From: Acidobacteriota bacterium
Lineage (GTDB): Bacteria; Acidobacteriota; UBA4820; DSQY01
Length of the DNA: 57,044 bases
NCBI GenBank assembly: GCA_040752915.1
Contig: JBFMHB010000010.1
Span: 1 to 57,044 of the forward strand
Direction: 5' to 3'
Below, piece by piece: positions 45,831-55,400 of this stretch. Below the pieces are notes generated by a model, which saw nothing but the letters and a program-made list of their open reading frames with translations, ran no database searches and had not been told where the DNA came from. The translations under genes were made by a program, and so were the position numbers. Numbering within the stretch: position 1 is the first letter of the stretch; each line of letters opens with the position of its first letter.

Positions 45831-46622
45831 TTGAGTCTCTTCTGGACGATCCTCCTCGCCATCGCCCAGGGCCTGGCCGAGTTCTTCCCCGTGTCCTCGT
45901 CCGCCCACCTCACCATCCTCGGAGCCCTCGCGGGCGTCCGCGAAGAAGACGCGCTGGTCTTCTTCCTGGTCCTGCACTTCGGGACCCTCGCGGCCACCCT
46001 CGTCTTCTTTCGCAAGGACCTGTGGGGTCTTCTTCTCGGGGCCCTCCGCGGCGATCCGAAGGCCTGGCGCTTCGCGGGCCTCGTGGCCGTCACGACGGCC
46101 TTCACGGGCGCCCTGGGCTTCGGGCTCAAGCCCGTGACGGAGCGTCTCCTCACGTCCCCGGGAATCGCCGGCTCGGTCCTTCTCTTCACGGCCCTCTACC
46201 TCTGGTGCACCCAGTACCTCCCGAAGGGCCAGAAGACCTTCGACACCATGCGGTGGCGGGACGCGGCCCTCGTGGGGCTGGCCCAGGGCCTGGCGGTGAT
46301 CCCCGGCGTGTCCCGCTCCGGCGCGTCCATCAGCTCCGGCCTCGCCCTCGGCCTGGACCGGGAGTCGGCCTTCCGGTACTCGTTCCTGGCCTCCCTTCCG
46401 GCCATCGGGGGGGCCTTCGTGCTGGAGGCCCGGCAGGCGTTCTCCTCCTCCAATCCCCACCTCCTGGACGACCTCCTGGGAGCTTCGATTTCGTTCTCGG
46501 TGGGCTGTTTCGCCCTCTGGCTCTGGCGCCGCTCCGTCATCCGACACGGCCCCCACCGCTGGGCCTTCTGGTGCGTCATCGCGGGGCTCTCGGGCATCGC
46601 GGTGGCCACGTGGACCCGGTGA
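45831..46622 (+). CDS. uppP: undecaprenyl-diphosphatase
   Basis: A 263-aa BacA/UppP integral membrane protein that recycles the lipid carrier for peptidoglycan and O-antigen synthesis. The catalytic motifs are QGLAEFFPVSSSAHL (glutamate and serine) and GVSRSGASIS (serine and arginine). About eight hydrophobic segments are visible, and the length is normal. The start is TTG with GGAGG four bases upstream; no ATG is available. It follows rnj by 39 bases and precedes the MFS gene by 16. Confidence 0.93.
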   Translation: MSLFWTILLAIAQGLAEFFPVSSSAHLTILGALAGVREEDALVFFLVLHFGTLAATLVFFRKDLWGLLLGALRGDPKAWRFAGLVAVTTAFTGALGFGLKPVTERLLTSPGIAGSVLLFTALYLWCTQYLPKGQKTFDTMRWRDAALVGLAQGLAVIPGVSRSGASISSGLALGLDRESAFRYSFLASLPAIGGAFVLEARQAFSSSNPHLLDDLLGASISFSVGCFALWLWRRSVIRHGPHRWAFWCVIAGLSGIAVATWTR

Positions 46623-46638
46623 GGGAGGGCCCGCCTCC

Positions 46639-47919
46639 GTGGGCGCTTTGGCGGACTCCCTTTCGGCGACGCTGAGGGGCCTTCGCCACCGGAATTTCCG
46701 CCTCTTTTTTTTCGGCCAGCTGGTGTCCCTGGCCGGAAGCTGGATGCAGACCCTCGCCCAGGGGTGGCTCGTCTGGCGCCTGAGCGGATCGCCCTGGCTC
46801 CTCGGCCTCGTTGGATTCGCCCAGTTCAGCCCCGTTCTTTTGCTCGGACTCCTCGGCGGGTGGGCGGCGGACCGATTCGACCGCCGCCGGCTGGTGACGC
46901 TCACGCAGACGGCCTCCCTCGTTCAGTCCGTCGTCCTCGCCGCCCTGACCCTCTCGGGGGCCGTCCAGGTGTGGCACGTGATCGTCCTGGCCGCTTTCCT
47001 CGGGGCGGTGAACGCCTTCGACATGCCCGCGAGGCAGGCCTTCCTGGTCCGCATGGTGGGCCGGGAGGACCTCGGGAACGCCATCGCGCTCAACTCCTCC
47101 ATCTTCAACGGCGCCCGGATCGTCGGCCCCGCCGTGGCGGGCCTCGTCACGGGCCTGTGGGGGGAGGGGGTCTGCTTCGCCCTCAACGCGCTTTCTTTCG
47201 GCGCGGTCCTCGCCGGCCTGGCGGCCATGCGCCTCGAACGGGAGCGGCGTCCCCCCGGCCCCGGGGCCTGGCGCCAGATCCGGGAGGGCCTGGCCTACGC
47301 GTGGAGGACGCCTCACACGCGAGCCCTCCTGGGGCTGGTGACCGCCACGAGCCTCCTGGGACTCCCCTATTCGGTCCTGTTGCCCGCCTTCGCGGGGGGC
47401 GTCCTCGGAACCGACGCCCGCGGCCTGGGCCTGTTGATGAGCTGCGCCGGAATCGGCTCTCTGGCCGGGGCGCTCTCCATGGCGAGCCGGACCTCGCTCA
47501 AAGGCCTCGGGCGCCACGCGGGCCTCATGGCCGGCCTCTTCGGGACCGCCCTCGCCCTCTTCGCCCTTTCGGAGGGCTTCGCCCTTTCCGCGGCGCTCCT
47601 GGCGGTCCTGGGCTTCTGCTTCATGAGCCAGATGGCCGCCGTGAACACGCTTCTCCAGAGCCTCGTGCCCGAGGCGCTCCGCGGCCGGCTCATGAGCCTG
47701 TACGTGGTGACCTTCGTGGGGATGGCCCCGGTGGGAAGCCTGGCCATGGGCCGGCTCTCGGCGTGGTTCGGCGTCCGGGAGGCGCTCTTTTCGGGAGGCG
47801 TTCTGACCTTCGGCGCGGCCCTCGTGTTCCTCGCGACCCTCCGGCGCGTTCGGCCTTCCGTCCTGTCCCTCCTGCGGGCCCGGTCGGAAGCCTCCGCTAG
47901 CGACGCTCCACCACTTTGA
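46639..47919 (+). CDS. major facilitator superfamily transporter (MFS_3 / EntS-like)
   Basis: A 426-aa transporter with twelve hydrophobic segments and a cytoplasmic central loop at about residues 195-215 (RLERERRPPGPG). The family core motif is GGWAADRFDRRR after the second segment. FDMPARQAFLVRMV and NSSIFNGARIVGPAVAG are signature stretches of the MFS_3 group, which includes enterobactin exporter EntS. Substrate is unknown. The start is a GTG with GGGAGGG nine bases upstream; it may be the last gene of the rnj-uppP run. Its end overlaps the converging GGDEF gene by 23 bases. Confidence 0.9.
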   Translation: MGALADSLSATLRGLRHRNFRLFFFGQLVSLAGSWMQTLAQGWLVWRLSGSPWLLGLVGFAQFSPVLLLGLLGGWAADRFDRRRLVTLTQTASLVQSVVLAALTLSGAVQVWHVIVLAAFLGAVNAFDMPARQAFLVRMVGREDLGNAIALNSSIFNGARIVGPAVAGLVTGLWGEGVCFALNALSFGAVLAGLAAMRLERERRPPGPGAWRQIREGLAYAWRTPHTRALLGLVTATSLLGLPYSVLLPAFAGGVLGTDARGLGLLMSCAGIGSLAGALSMASRTSLKGLGRHAGLMAGLFGTALALFALSEGFALSAALLAVLGFCFMSQMAAVNTLLQSLVPEALRGRLMSLYVVTFVGMAPVGSLAMGRLSAWFGVREALFSGGVLTFGAALVFLATLRRVRPSVLSLLRARSEASASDAPPL

Positions 47920-50731
47920 ATCCTCCCCCGCCCGCCTTCTTCACTTCGTACAGGAGCCGGTCCGCCTCGGCGAGAAGGACGGCCTCCTCGGGCGGCATGC
48001 CCCCCGCCACGGCCACCCCGCCGCACGACGCGGTCACCGTCAAGGTGCGCCCGTGGGAAGTGAAGCTCTCGGACAGGGAGCTGACCCGCCTCGCAACGGA
48101 TTCGACGGCGGAAAGGTCGGCCCCGGGAAGGACCAGCAGGAATTCGTCGCCGCCGAACCGCCCCATGTGGTCCCCCTCCCGAAGCGCGCCCTTGATCCGG
48201 TTCGCGAGGACTTGGAGGACCTGATCGCCCGCCGCGTGGCCCATGGTGTCGTTGATCTGCTTGAAGCGGTCCAGGTCCACGAGAAGGACTCCGAAGCGGC
48301 GGACGATCCCGCTCCGGACTTCCAGGTGCTCCCGCAGGGACTTGAGGATGGCCCGCCGGTTGAAGAGGCCCGTGAGGGACTCGTAGGTGGCCAGTTGCTC
48401 CAGATCCAGGTTGGCCCGGGCCAGCGCCCTCGTCCGGTCGGCGACCACCTTCTCCAGCTCTTCCGCGCGGCGCCTCAGGAGGCTGGTGCGCCACCGGTGC
48501 CCGGCCGCGAGCGTCCCCGCAAGCAGAATCAGGAGTCCCACCCGGAACCAGCCCGTCATCCAGAAGGAGGGAACCACCTCCACGGGCACCCTCACCACCT
48601 CGCCCCACACGCCCGATTCGTTCACCGCCTGAAGAAGGAGGTTCCTCTTTCCCGGGGGGAGGTTCGTGTAGCGCAGGTCTCCGGCCCTCCTCAAGGGAAG
48701 CCAATCCTCCTCGATTCCCTCCATGCGCGCCCGATAGGCGCACCGCTGGGGGCTCTTGAAGGAGAGAACCGCCACCCGGAAGGTCACCCCGCGCTCGGGC
48801 CACCGCATCCGGACCTCGTCCGGGAAGGGGATCAGTTTTCCGCCCGAGCGTTCCGCTCCTTCGACGACCAGACGGGGTGGAGCGGTGTTCGCCGGCTGGA
48901 GCCGCGCCTCGAAGCGGGACAGGCCCGAGACGGTCCCGATCCAGACCGCGCCGGAAGGCTCGGCGAAAAAGGCCCCCTGGTTGGCCTCCAGCCCCGCCAG
49001 CCCGTCCTCGGGAGTGAGCGCCTGGACCGGCAGGCCCTCCCGGAAGCAGAAAACGCCCCGCGCGGTGCCGACCCACACGGCCCCCCCGGCGTCCTCGCCG
49101 AGAAAGTAGACGTGATGGTTGGTGAATCCGGCCTCCCCGTTGAGGAGCCGCCACCGGCCGTCCGTTTCCCGCACGGCGAGACCGCCGTCGTTCCCGGCCC
49201 AGAGCCGTCCCCGCCGGTCCTCGAGCAGCGCGCTCACGAAGCCCTTCAGTGGAATCGGGCCCGGCAGGGAGGAGGCCGTCGCGCCGTCGCACACGGCGAC
49301 CCCTCCCTCGAATCCCACCCAGACGCCGCCCGCCCTGCGCGGGGTAAGGGCCCGGCAGTTGGCCAGGGTCTCCCCTTCGGCGGTGCGGTTCCACCGTCGC
49401 CAGGTCCCGGCGGGCTCCTTCAGGCAGAGCCCTCCGCGGGCGTCGTCTCCCGTCAGCCACAGGCGGCCCGCCCCGTCCAGGCACATGTCCACGCCGGCCC
49501 CGTCGGCGAACTCGATCCCCTTCGGCTCCTCGAACCGGCCGCCCGGCCGGCTCCGAACGCGCCACCCCGAGTCGGTGAGGACCCAGGTCTCCCCGCCGGG
49601 AGTCTCGGTCACCTCCCAGACGTAGTTGTTCGGCAGACCCTGAGCCGTCGTGACCACCTCGAGGATCTCGAAATCGGGATGGCCGCGGAAGCGAACCCCG
49701 CCCTCCAGGGTTCCCGCCCAGATCTCCCCGGGCTTTCCCGCCGGGGAGATTCCCAGCACGCACGCGCTGGGAAAACCCGCGGCCTCCGAGAAATTCAGCG
49801 TGGCGAGGCTTCCGAGACGGCCGAGGCCGCCGATGTCCGTGCCCACCCAGAGGTTGCCCTCCCGGTCCTCGAAGGCGTCGCTGACCACGTCGGAGGGAAG
49901 GCCGTTCTCCTTCTTCCACCTCTGGAAATCCACGGCTCCGGGACGCCGGAAGAACAGCCCCCCGTTGTTGCACGAGGCGTACAGGGTGCCGGAGCCTCCC
50001 GAACTCACCCGCCACACGTCCATGGCGGCCGTGGCCTCCACGCTGGACCAGGCCCCCCCGCTCTTCCTCCAAAGGCCGCGCCCCTGCGTGCCCACCCAGA
50101 GCGCGTCCGCCGTCCGTCCCGCGCACCGGAGCAACTCGTGGGGGACGGGAGGGCCCTCCTCCTCCCGGGGACCTGCGCCCCCGAAAATCAACAGGCCCCG
50201 CGACGTGACAGCCAGCATCCCCTCCGGCAGGGCGAGGAGGTCGTAGATTCGAGCACCCAAAGTCCCCTGCCCTCCCGCCATTTCGAAGCGCCCGCCGCTC
50301 CAGACCGCCGCGCCGCGGTCGGTGCCCACCCACACGCGCCCCGCGGCGTCCTCCGCCAGGGCCCTGCAGCGAACATTCGCCACGGCGGGGTCCGGGACGG
50401 GGACGATCCGGCGGCCCTCCGTGCGGGCCAGGCCGTTCGTCGTGGCCACGAAGAGCGCTCCCCCCCGGGACGGGAGGATCTCGTGGATCCGGTTGCTGGG
50501 CAGGCCGTCCTCGATGTAGAAGGCCGTAAAGCCCCCGCCGTTGTACCGGGCCAGCCCGCCCCAGGTGCCCACCCACAGGTACCCCTCCGCGTCCTGCGCG
50601 ACGCAGGAGACCTGGGACTGGGGCACCCCCTCCGTCGTCCCGAAGCGCTCGAAGGGGAGGACTTGAGCGGGGAGATGGTTCGTCCACGCGATGGCGAGCG
50701 CAAGAATCGAAACGGCGGTGAAACGGCGCAT
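47897..50731 (-). CDS. periplasmic propeller sensor fused to a GGDEF diguanylate cyclase
   Basis: A 944-aa membrane signalling protein. Signal peptide at 1-22. A long periplasmic part (about 25-620) holds two-component-regulator-type propeller repeats with the phrases GYLWVGTWGGLARYNGG, GRVWVGTDRGAAVW and GAVWVGTARGVFCF. A Y_Y_Y-like domain precedes one membrane segment near residue 745 (VGLLILLAGTLAAGH). A coiled-coil linker and a GGDEF domain follow. The active site FGGDEF is intact (residues 860-864), and a RxxD product-inhibition site (REGD) sits five residues before it. This predicts an active, feedback-controlled c-di-GMP synthase gated by an unknown extracellular signal. Confidence 0.9.
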   Translation of the reverse strand: MRRFTAVSILALAIAWTNHLPAQVLPFERFGTTEGVPQSQVSCVAQDAEGYLWVGTWGGLARYNGGGFTAFYIEDGLPSNRIHEILPSRGGALFVATTNGLARTEGRRIVPVPDPAVANVRCRALAEDAAGRVWVGTDRGAAVWSGGRFEMAGGQGTLGARIYDLLALPEGMLAVTSRGLLIFGGAGPREEEGPPVPHELLRCAGRTADALWVGTQGRGLWRKSGGAWSSVEATAAMDVWRVSSGGSGTLYASCNNGGLFFRRPGAVDFQRWKKENGLPSDVVSDAFEDREGNLWVGTDIGGLGRLGSLATLNFSEAAGFPSACVLGISPAGKPGEIWAGTLEGGVRFRGHPDFEILEVVTTAQGLPNNYVWEVTETPGGETWVLTDSGWRVRSRPGGRFEEPKGIEFADGAGVDMCLDGAGRLWLTGDDARGGLCLKEPAGTWRRWNRTAEGETLANCRALTPRRAGGVWVGFEGGVAVCDGATASSLPGPIPLKGFVSALLEDRRGRLWAGNDGGLAVRETDGRWRLLNGEAGFTNHHVYFLGEDAGGAVWVGTARGVFCFREGLPVQALTPEDGLAGLEANQGAFFAEPSGAVWIGTVSGLSRFEARLQPANTAPPRLVVEGAERSGGKLIPFPDEVRMRWPERGVTFRVAVLSFKSPQRCAYRARMEGIEEDWLPLRRAGDLRYTNLPPGKRNLLLQAVNESGVWGEVVRVPVEVVPSFWMTGWFRVGLLILLAGTLAAGHRWRTSLLRRRAEELEKVVADRTRALARANLDLEQLATYESLTGLFNRRAILKSLREHLEVRSGIVRRFGVLLVDLDRFKQINDTMGHAAGDQVLQVLANRIKGALREGDHMGRFGGDEFLLVLPGADLSAVESVARRVSSLSESFTSHGRTLTVTASCGGVAVAGGMPPEEAVLLAEADRLLYEVKKAGGGGFKVVERR

Positions 50732-50860
50732 CGAGAGACCTCCCCATCCTTCGGAGCCCAGGCCCCATTAGACGGTCTCGGCCCGGGGGCCGTCAACCGG
50801 TTCTTGGTGGCGCTGGCCCGGGAATGCCGATTTCTGGCATCATGGCGAAGGGGGTTGACG

Positions 50861-51544
50861 ATGGACGCGAACGGAATCGAAGGGTGTCTCAGGCCGACGC
50901 CCGGCGTGGATTGCGACGAACCGGAGATCAAAGCCCTGGCGGCGAGGGTCACGGACGGGGCCCGGGACGCCGGGGAGGCCGCCGTCCGCCTGTTCGCGTT
51001 CGTGAGGGACGGGATCCGATACATCCCCTTCGCCCCCTTCCTGGCCATCGAGGACTACCACGGGCGGGCGGCCCTCGAACGGGGCTACGGCTTCTGCACG
51101 CAAAAGTCCTCCCTGCTCGTGGGCCTCTGCCGCGCCGCCGGCATCCCGGCGCGATTCCGCTACGCGGACCTCGTCAACCACAACCTTCCCGGGCGGCTGG
51201 GCTGGGTGCTCGGATCGGACCGCATGATCTACCACACCTACGTCGAGATCTTCCTGGACGGCCGGTGGCTCAAGGCCACGCCCTCCTTCGAAAAGTCCCT
51301 CTGCGAGAAGATGGGCTGGCGCCTCGTGGAGTTCGACGGCACGAAGGACGCCGTCCTGCACGCCCTCGACCTGAGCGGAAGGCCCCACATCGAATACGTA
51401 CAGGACCGTGGGGCCCTGCCGCACATTCCGCTTGCGGACATGCTCGCCACGTGGCTGCGAGAATACGGGCCGGCCACCCTCGACCGCTGGAGGGCCGCCA
51501 CCGCGGGCCTGGCCGATGAGAATGCGCCGCCCGCCCGCCCCTGA
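50861..51544 (+). CDS. transglutaminase-like protein (small, cytoplasmic)
   Basis: A 227-aa transglutaminase-like cysteine protein without a signal peptide. The catalytic cysteine is in GYGFCTQKSSLLVGLCRAAGI. The histidine is in YHTYVEIFLDG, where the WLKATPSFEKSL segment replaces the usual D-A/P-T(T/F). In this subfamily the acid is commonly displaced, so I do not call it inactive. It is divergent from the GGDEF gene, with a 129-bp intergenic region and GAAGGGGG before the ATG at 50861. Confidence 0.85.
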   Translation: MDANGIEGCLRPTPGVDCDEPEIKALAARVTDGARDAGEAAVRLFAFVRDGIRYIPFAPFLAIEDYHGRAALERGYGFCTQKSSLLVGLCRAAGIPARFRYADLVNHNLPGRLGWVLGSDRMIYHTYVEIFLDGRWLKATPSFEKSLCEKMGWRLVEFDGTKDAVLHALDLSGRPHIEYVQDRGALPHIPLADMLATWLREYGPATLDRWRAATAGLADENAPPARP

Positions 51545-51550
51545 AACGCG

Positions 51551-52336
51551 ATGGCCGGGCCCATGGACCTGTCCCTCTGGCTGATCCCCGTCCTGTTCGC
51601 CACCGGCCTCTTCGCCGGCCTGGTGGACACCATCGCCGGGGGTGGCGGCCTCATCACCATCCCCGTTCTGTTGGGCATCGGCGTCCCTCCCGCCTACGCC
51701 CTGGGGACCAACAAGCTCCAGGCCTCCTTCGGCTCCGGCAGCGCCACCTTCCACTTCCTGAGGGCCGGCGCCGTCACCTGGAGGGAGTGCGCCCTCGGGG
51801 TCGTTCTCACCTTCGCCGGCTCCGCCCTGGGCACCCTCGCCGTCCAGCGCCTCGACCCGGATCTATTGAGGCGCCTCATCCCCTTCCTGCTGGCGGCCGT
51901 GGCCCTGTACGTCTTCGTCAACCCCGAATTCGGGCGAACGCCCACCCGGCCCCGCCTGGAGCGCCTGCCCTTCTACCTCCTCGCGGGCCTCGGTCTGGGT
52001 TTCTACGACGGGTTCTTCGGCCCCGGCACGGGGTCTTTCTGGGTCGTCGCGCTGATGCTCGGGCTGGGCCAGGACATGAAGAAGGCCACGGCCACCACGA
52101 AGGTGATGAACTTCACCAGCAACGCGGCCTCCCTGCTCTTCTTCGCCCTGGGAGGGCACGTCCTCGTCGCCCCCGCCGTCGCCATGGCGGCGGGCCAGGT
52201 CATCGGGGGCCGGCTCGGGGCCAAAATGGTCCTCACCCGAGGGGCGCGGCTGGTCCGCCCCGCTCTCCTCGTCATGGTCGTCGTCGTCCTCGCCAAGCTC
52301 GTTTACGACGCGTGGCTCAAGCCGGCCGTCGGGTAG
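51551..52336 (+). CDS. TSUP-family (TauE/SafE) membrane permease
   Basis: A 261-aa membrane protein with seven to eight hydrophobic segments and the duplicated TSUP signature: GLVDTIAGGGGLITIPVLL in the first half and GFFGPGTGSFW in the second. This family exports sulfite, sulfoacetate or similar organosulfur compounds in known cases; the substrate here cannot be read. ATG codons at 51551 and 51563 are both possible starts. It follows the transglutaminase gene by six bases and is probably co-transcribed with it. Confidence 0.9.
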   Translation: MAGPMDLSLWLIPVLFATGLFAGLVDTIAGGGGLITIPVLLGIGVPPAYALGTNKLQASFGSGSATFHFLRAGAVTWRECALGVVLTFAGSALGTLAVQRLDPDLLRRLIPFLLAAVALYVFVNPEFGRTPTRPRLERLPFYLLAGLGLGFYDGFFGPGTGSFWVVALMLGLGQDMKKATATTKVMNFTSNAASLLFFALGGHVLVAPAVAMAAGQVIGGRLGAKMVLTRGARLVRPALLVMVVVVLAKLVYDAWLKPAVG

Positions 52337-52489
52337 GGCGAAGACCCGGAAATACGGCGAACGAATTCCCGATGAGAGGTCCGTTCACCTTTCTTCGCAA
52401 TCTTTGCCAACACCGGCGGGAGAGTCATTGCCTCCACCGAGCGACGCGGCGGTCCCGAAGATTCCCTGCCGATTCAAACGCCTTCGTCC
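52337..52489. other. short convergent intergenic region
   Basis: No promoter or terminator with a clear T-run is visible between the plus-strand permease gene and the end of the minus-strand RCC1/PKD gene. Confidence 0.4.
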
Positions 52490-55400
52490 TCAAGGCCACT
52501 GCCAGACGAGAACCGTCTCTCCTCCGTCGGGGTTGAGGAACCGGAACCGGCGTGGAGTGTTTTTGGGAACGGCAGTCTTCAAGGTGGACCCCTTGAGGAC
52601 CAGTGAGGTGTCGGACTTCCGTGTGAGGGTGGTCCACTCGGCTCCCTCGATGAAGACCCGGATGCCGGTCTGGAAGTTGGAGCCGGTCACCTTGATTTTG
52701 AAGGGGTTAGGGGTTTTCGCCAGGGAGGCGACCTGGGGAGGGACGACCCCGACGGCCACGCTCCCTTGGAAGGCCGCGCTCAAAGTCCCCGATGTGACCG
52801 TGAGCCTCCAGGCGTAGGAACCCGCGGCGGAGTAAGCGTGGGTCGGGTTCTGGCTCGCCCCGTGGGCCGTCCCGTCTCCGAAGTCCCAGTCGTAGGTGAA
52901 GGTCCCCGAGCAGCCCGAGAGAGTGGGGGTCGAGGTGAAGGCGGCCGTCTCGCCCACGACGGCCCTCCGGGGCCCGGCCGCCTCGAGGGAGAGTCCGCAC
53001 TCGGCCACCGCCAGGGTGTGGTAGTAGCCCGCCTCGACGGTCGAGACGCCTTGCAGGGCCGTGACCCGATTTGGAGTGGAGCGGTCCGTGGCGCCGCCGT
53101 CCCCCAATTGACCGTAGTAGTTGTAGCCCCAGGTCCACAGGGTTCCGTCGGAGCGCAGGACCGCGCTGTGGTACAGTCCGGCCGCCACATCTGCCACGGA
53201 AGTGAGGGCGGGCACCTGCACCGGCGTGGCGCGCCAGGTGTACGTCCCGTCGCCCAGCTGGCCGTTGCCGTTGTACCCCCACGCCCAGACCGTTCCGTCG
53301 GATTTCCGAGCCAGAACGTGGGCCCCCCCACACGCCAGGGAGGTCACGCCGGTGATGGATGCGAGAACCGGGGAGTGGCGGTTGGTCTGCGTTCCGTCGC
53401 CCAGCTGCCCCGCCCAGTTGGCCCCCCAGGTCCACACCGTGCCGCCGGCCAGGAGCGCCGCGCTGAAGGACTCTCCGGCGGCCACTTGCACGGCCCCAGC
53501 GAGCCCGGGCACCTGCACCGGATTGAGCCGCGCGTTCACGGTCCCGTCCCCGAGCTGGCCGTAATCGTTGCCTCCCCAGGCCCACACGGTCCCGTCCTGC
53601 GCTATGGCCAGGCTGTGCGCTCCTCCCGCCGCGACGGCCACGGCGGCCAGGGGAAGGTTGGTCCGAACCGGACTCGAATGGCCATAATTGGTCCCGTCGC
53701 CGATCTGGCCCGCCCATCCCCCGCCCCAGGCCCAGACGGCTCCGTCCACGCCCAGCGCAAGGGTATGCGAAGCCCCCAAGGATACCGCCGCCACGGGTCC
53801 AAGGCCCGAGACGCTTGTGGGCGTGGAGCGGTGCCGGTGGGACCCGTCTCCCAATTGTCCATCGCCGTTGTATCCCGTGGTCTTCAATTCTCCCGCCGTC
53901 CGGATAAAAGCAGAATGGCCGGAGCCTCCATCGACGCGCCGCGCATCGGCCATCCCGGCGACGGCGGCGGGCAGGGGCGCGAGCAGGGCCCGGCCCGTAC
54001 CCGATTGGCCGTAATCATCGGCCCCCGTGGCGTAGAGAGCACCATCCGCCCGGAGCGCGTGAACGTGATCGCCGCCGCCCGCTACCGCCGCGAAAGGCCC
54101 GGGAACGGTGTAGGCCTGGAATGTCCAGCGATCGGTGGTCGTGCCGTCTCCCAGTTCTCCGCTGTAGTTGTCCCCGCACACCCAGAGAGACCCGTCACTC
54201 TGAAGGGCGAAACTCGCATAATGGCTGGCGGCGGGCCTGGAAACGGAGGCCAGAGAAGGAACCTGCTGAGGAGTATTCTTGGACGCGGAGCTGCCGAGCC
54301 CGAGCTGGCCAGATCCACCGTAGCCCCAGGCCCAGAGGGTCCCATCGGTGCGGCTCGCCAGGCAATGGAAATACCCCGAGGCGATGGCCGCCACTCCCGA
54401 TAGCCCCGCCACCTGGGCGGGAGTTCCCCGGTCCGTGTTGGTTCCGTCCCCTAGTTGGCCGTAAAAGTTGTACCCCCAGGTCCAGACCGTCCCGTCGGAC
54501 CGGAGGGCCTGGACGGAATAGAAGCCGGGCGCCACGGCGACCATGCCCGAAAGTCCCGCCACCTGGGCCGGTGTGGAACGGCTGGTGGTCGTTCCGTCCC
54601 CAAGCTGGCCGTATGAGTTGTACCCCCAGGACCAGAGGGAGCCATCGGCGGTGACGGCGAAGCTGCTGTACCCCCCCGCGCCGACCGCCACCACTCCGGT
54701 GAGCCCCGAAACCTGCACCGGCGTCCTTCGGGCGGTCGTGGTGCCGTCCCCCAGCTGACCGCGCGAGTTCCGTCCCCAGGCCCAGAGGGTGCCGTCGCTT
54801 CTCAGCGCGAGAACATGGCTGTACCCGCAGGCCACCGCGCGAATGTGCCAGACGCCGGCCACCTCGGCGGGCGTGGAGCGGCTGAGGTTTGTGCCGTCGC
54901 CCAGCTGGCCGTTTCCGTTGTCCCCCCAGGTCCACACGGTGCCGTCGGGCTCCACGGCGACCGTGAAGTTGCCTCCCGAGGAGATCGTGGCGAATGCGGG
55001 GACGCCCGACAGGGCCGTCGGGGTCGCACGCTCAATAACGCTTCCCCGCCCCAGCTCGCCGTAATCGTCGATCCCCCACGCGAAGACCTGGCCCGCGGCC
55101 GAGCAGGCGCCCGCGCAAACCCGCACGGACCCTAATCGAACGGCCGTGCGTCCGGCCGCGGAAACTCGCAACACCCATCGGTACTCCCCTGTCTGAGCGT
55201 AGGTGTGCGAAGGATTTTGCACGGGGGTGCGGGCGGAGCCGTCTCCGAAGTCCCACTCGTAGGAGACCCCTCCGGAACACCCTCCCGAAAGTGTGGCGCT
55301 TCCCGCGAAGGAAACGGTGAGGGGCGCCGCTCCCGATTCGGCGGACGCCGTCGCCGTGACATCGAGGGAACAGACGGTGATGGTTCCCGTCTGCGTGCAG

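Noticed and set aside
50861-51544. The small transglutaminase-like protein as inactive because the usual Asp is not at the expected place
   Set aside because: The Cys and His are intact and the acid is often displaced in this bacterial subfamily.
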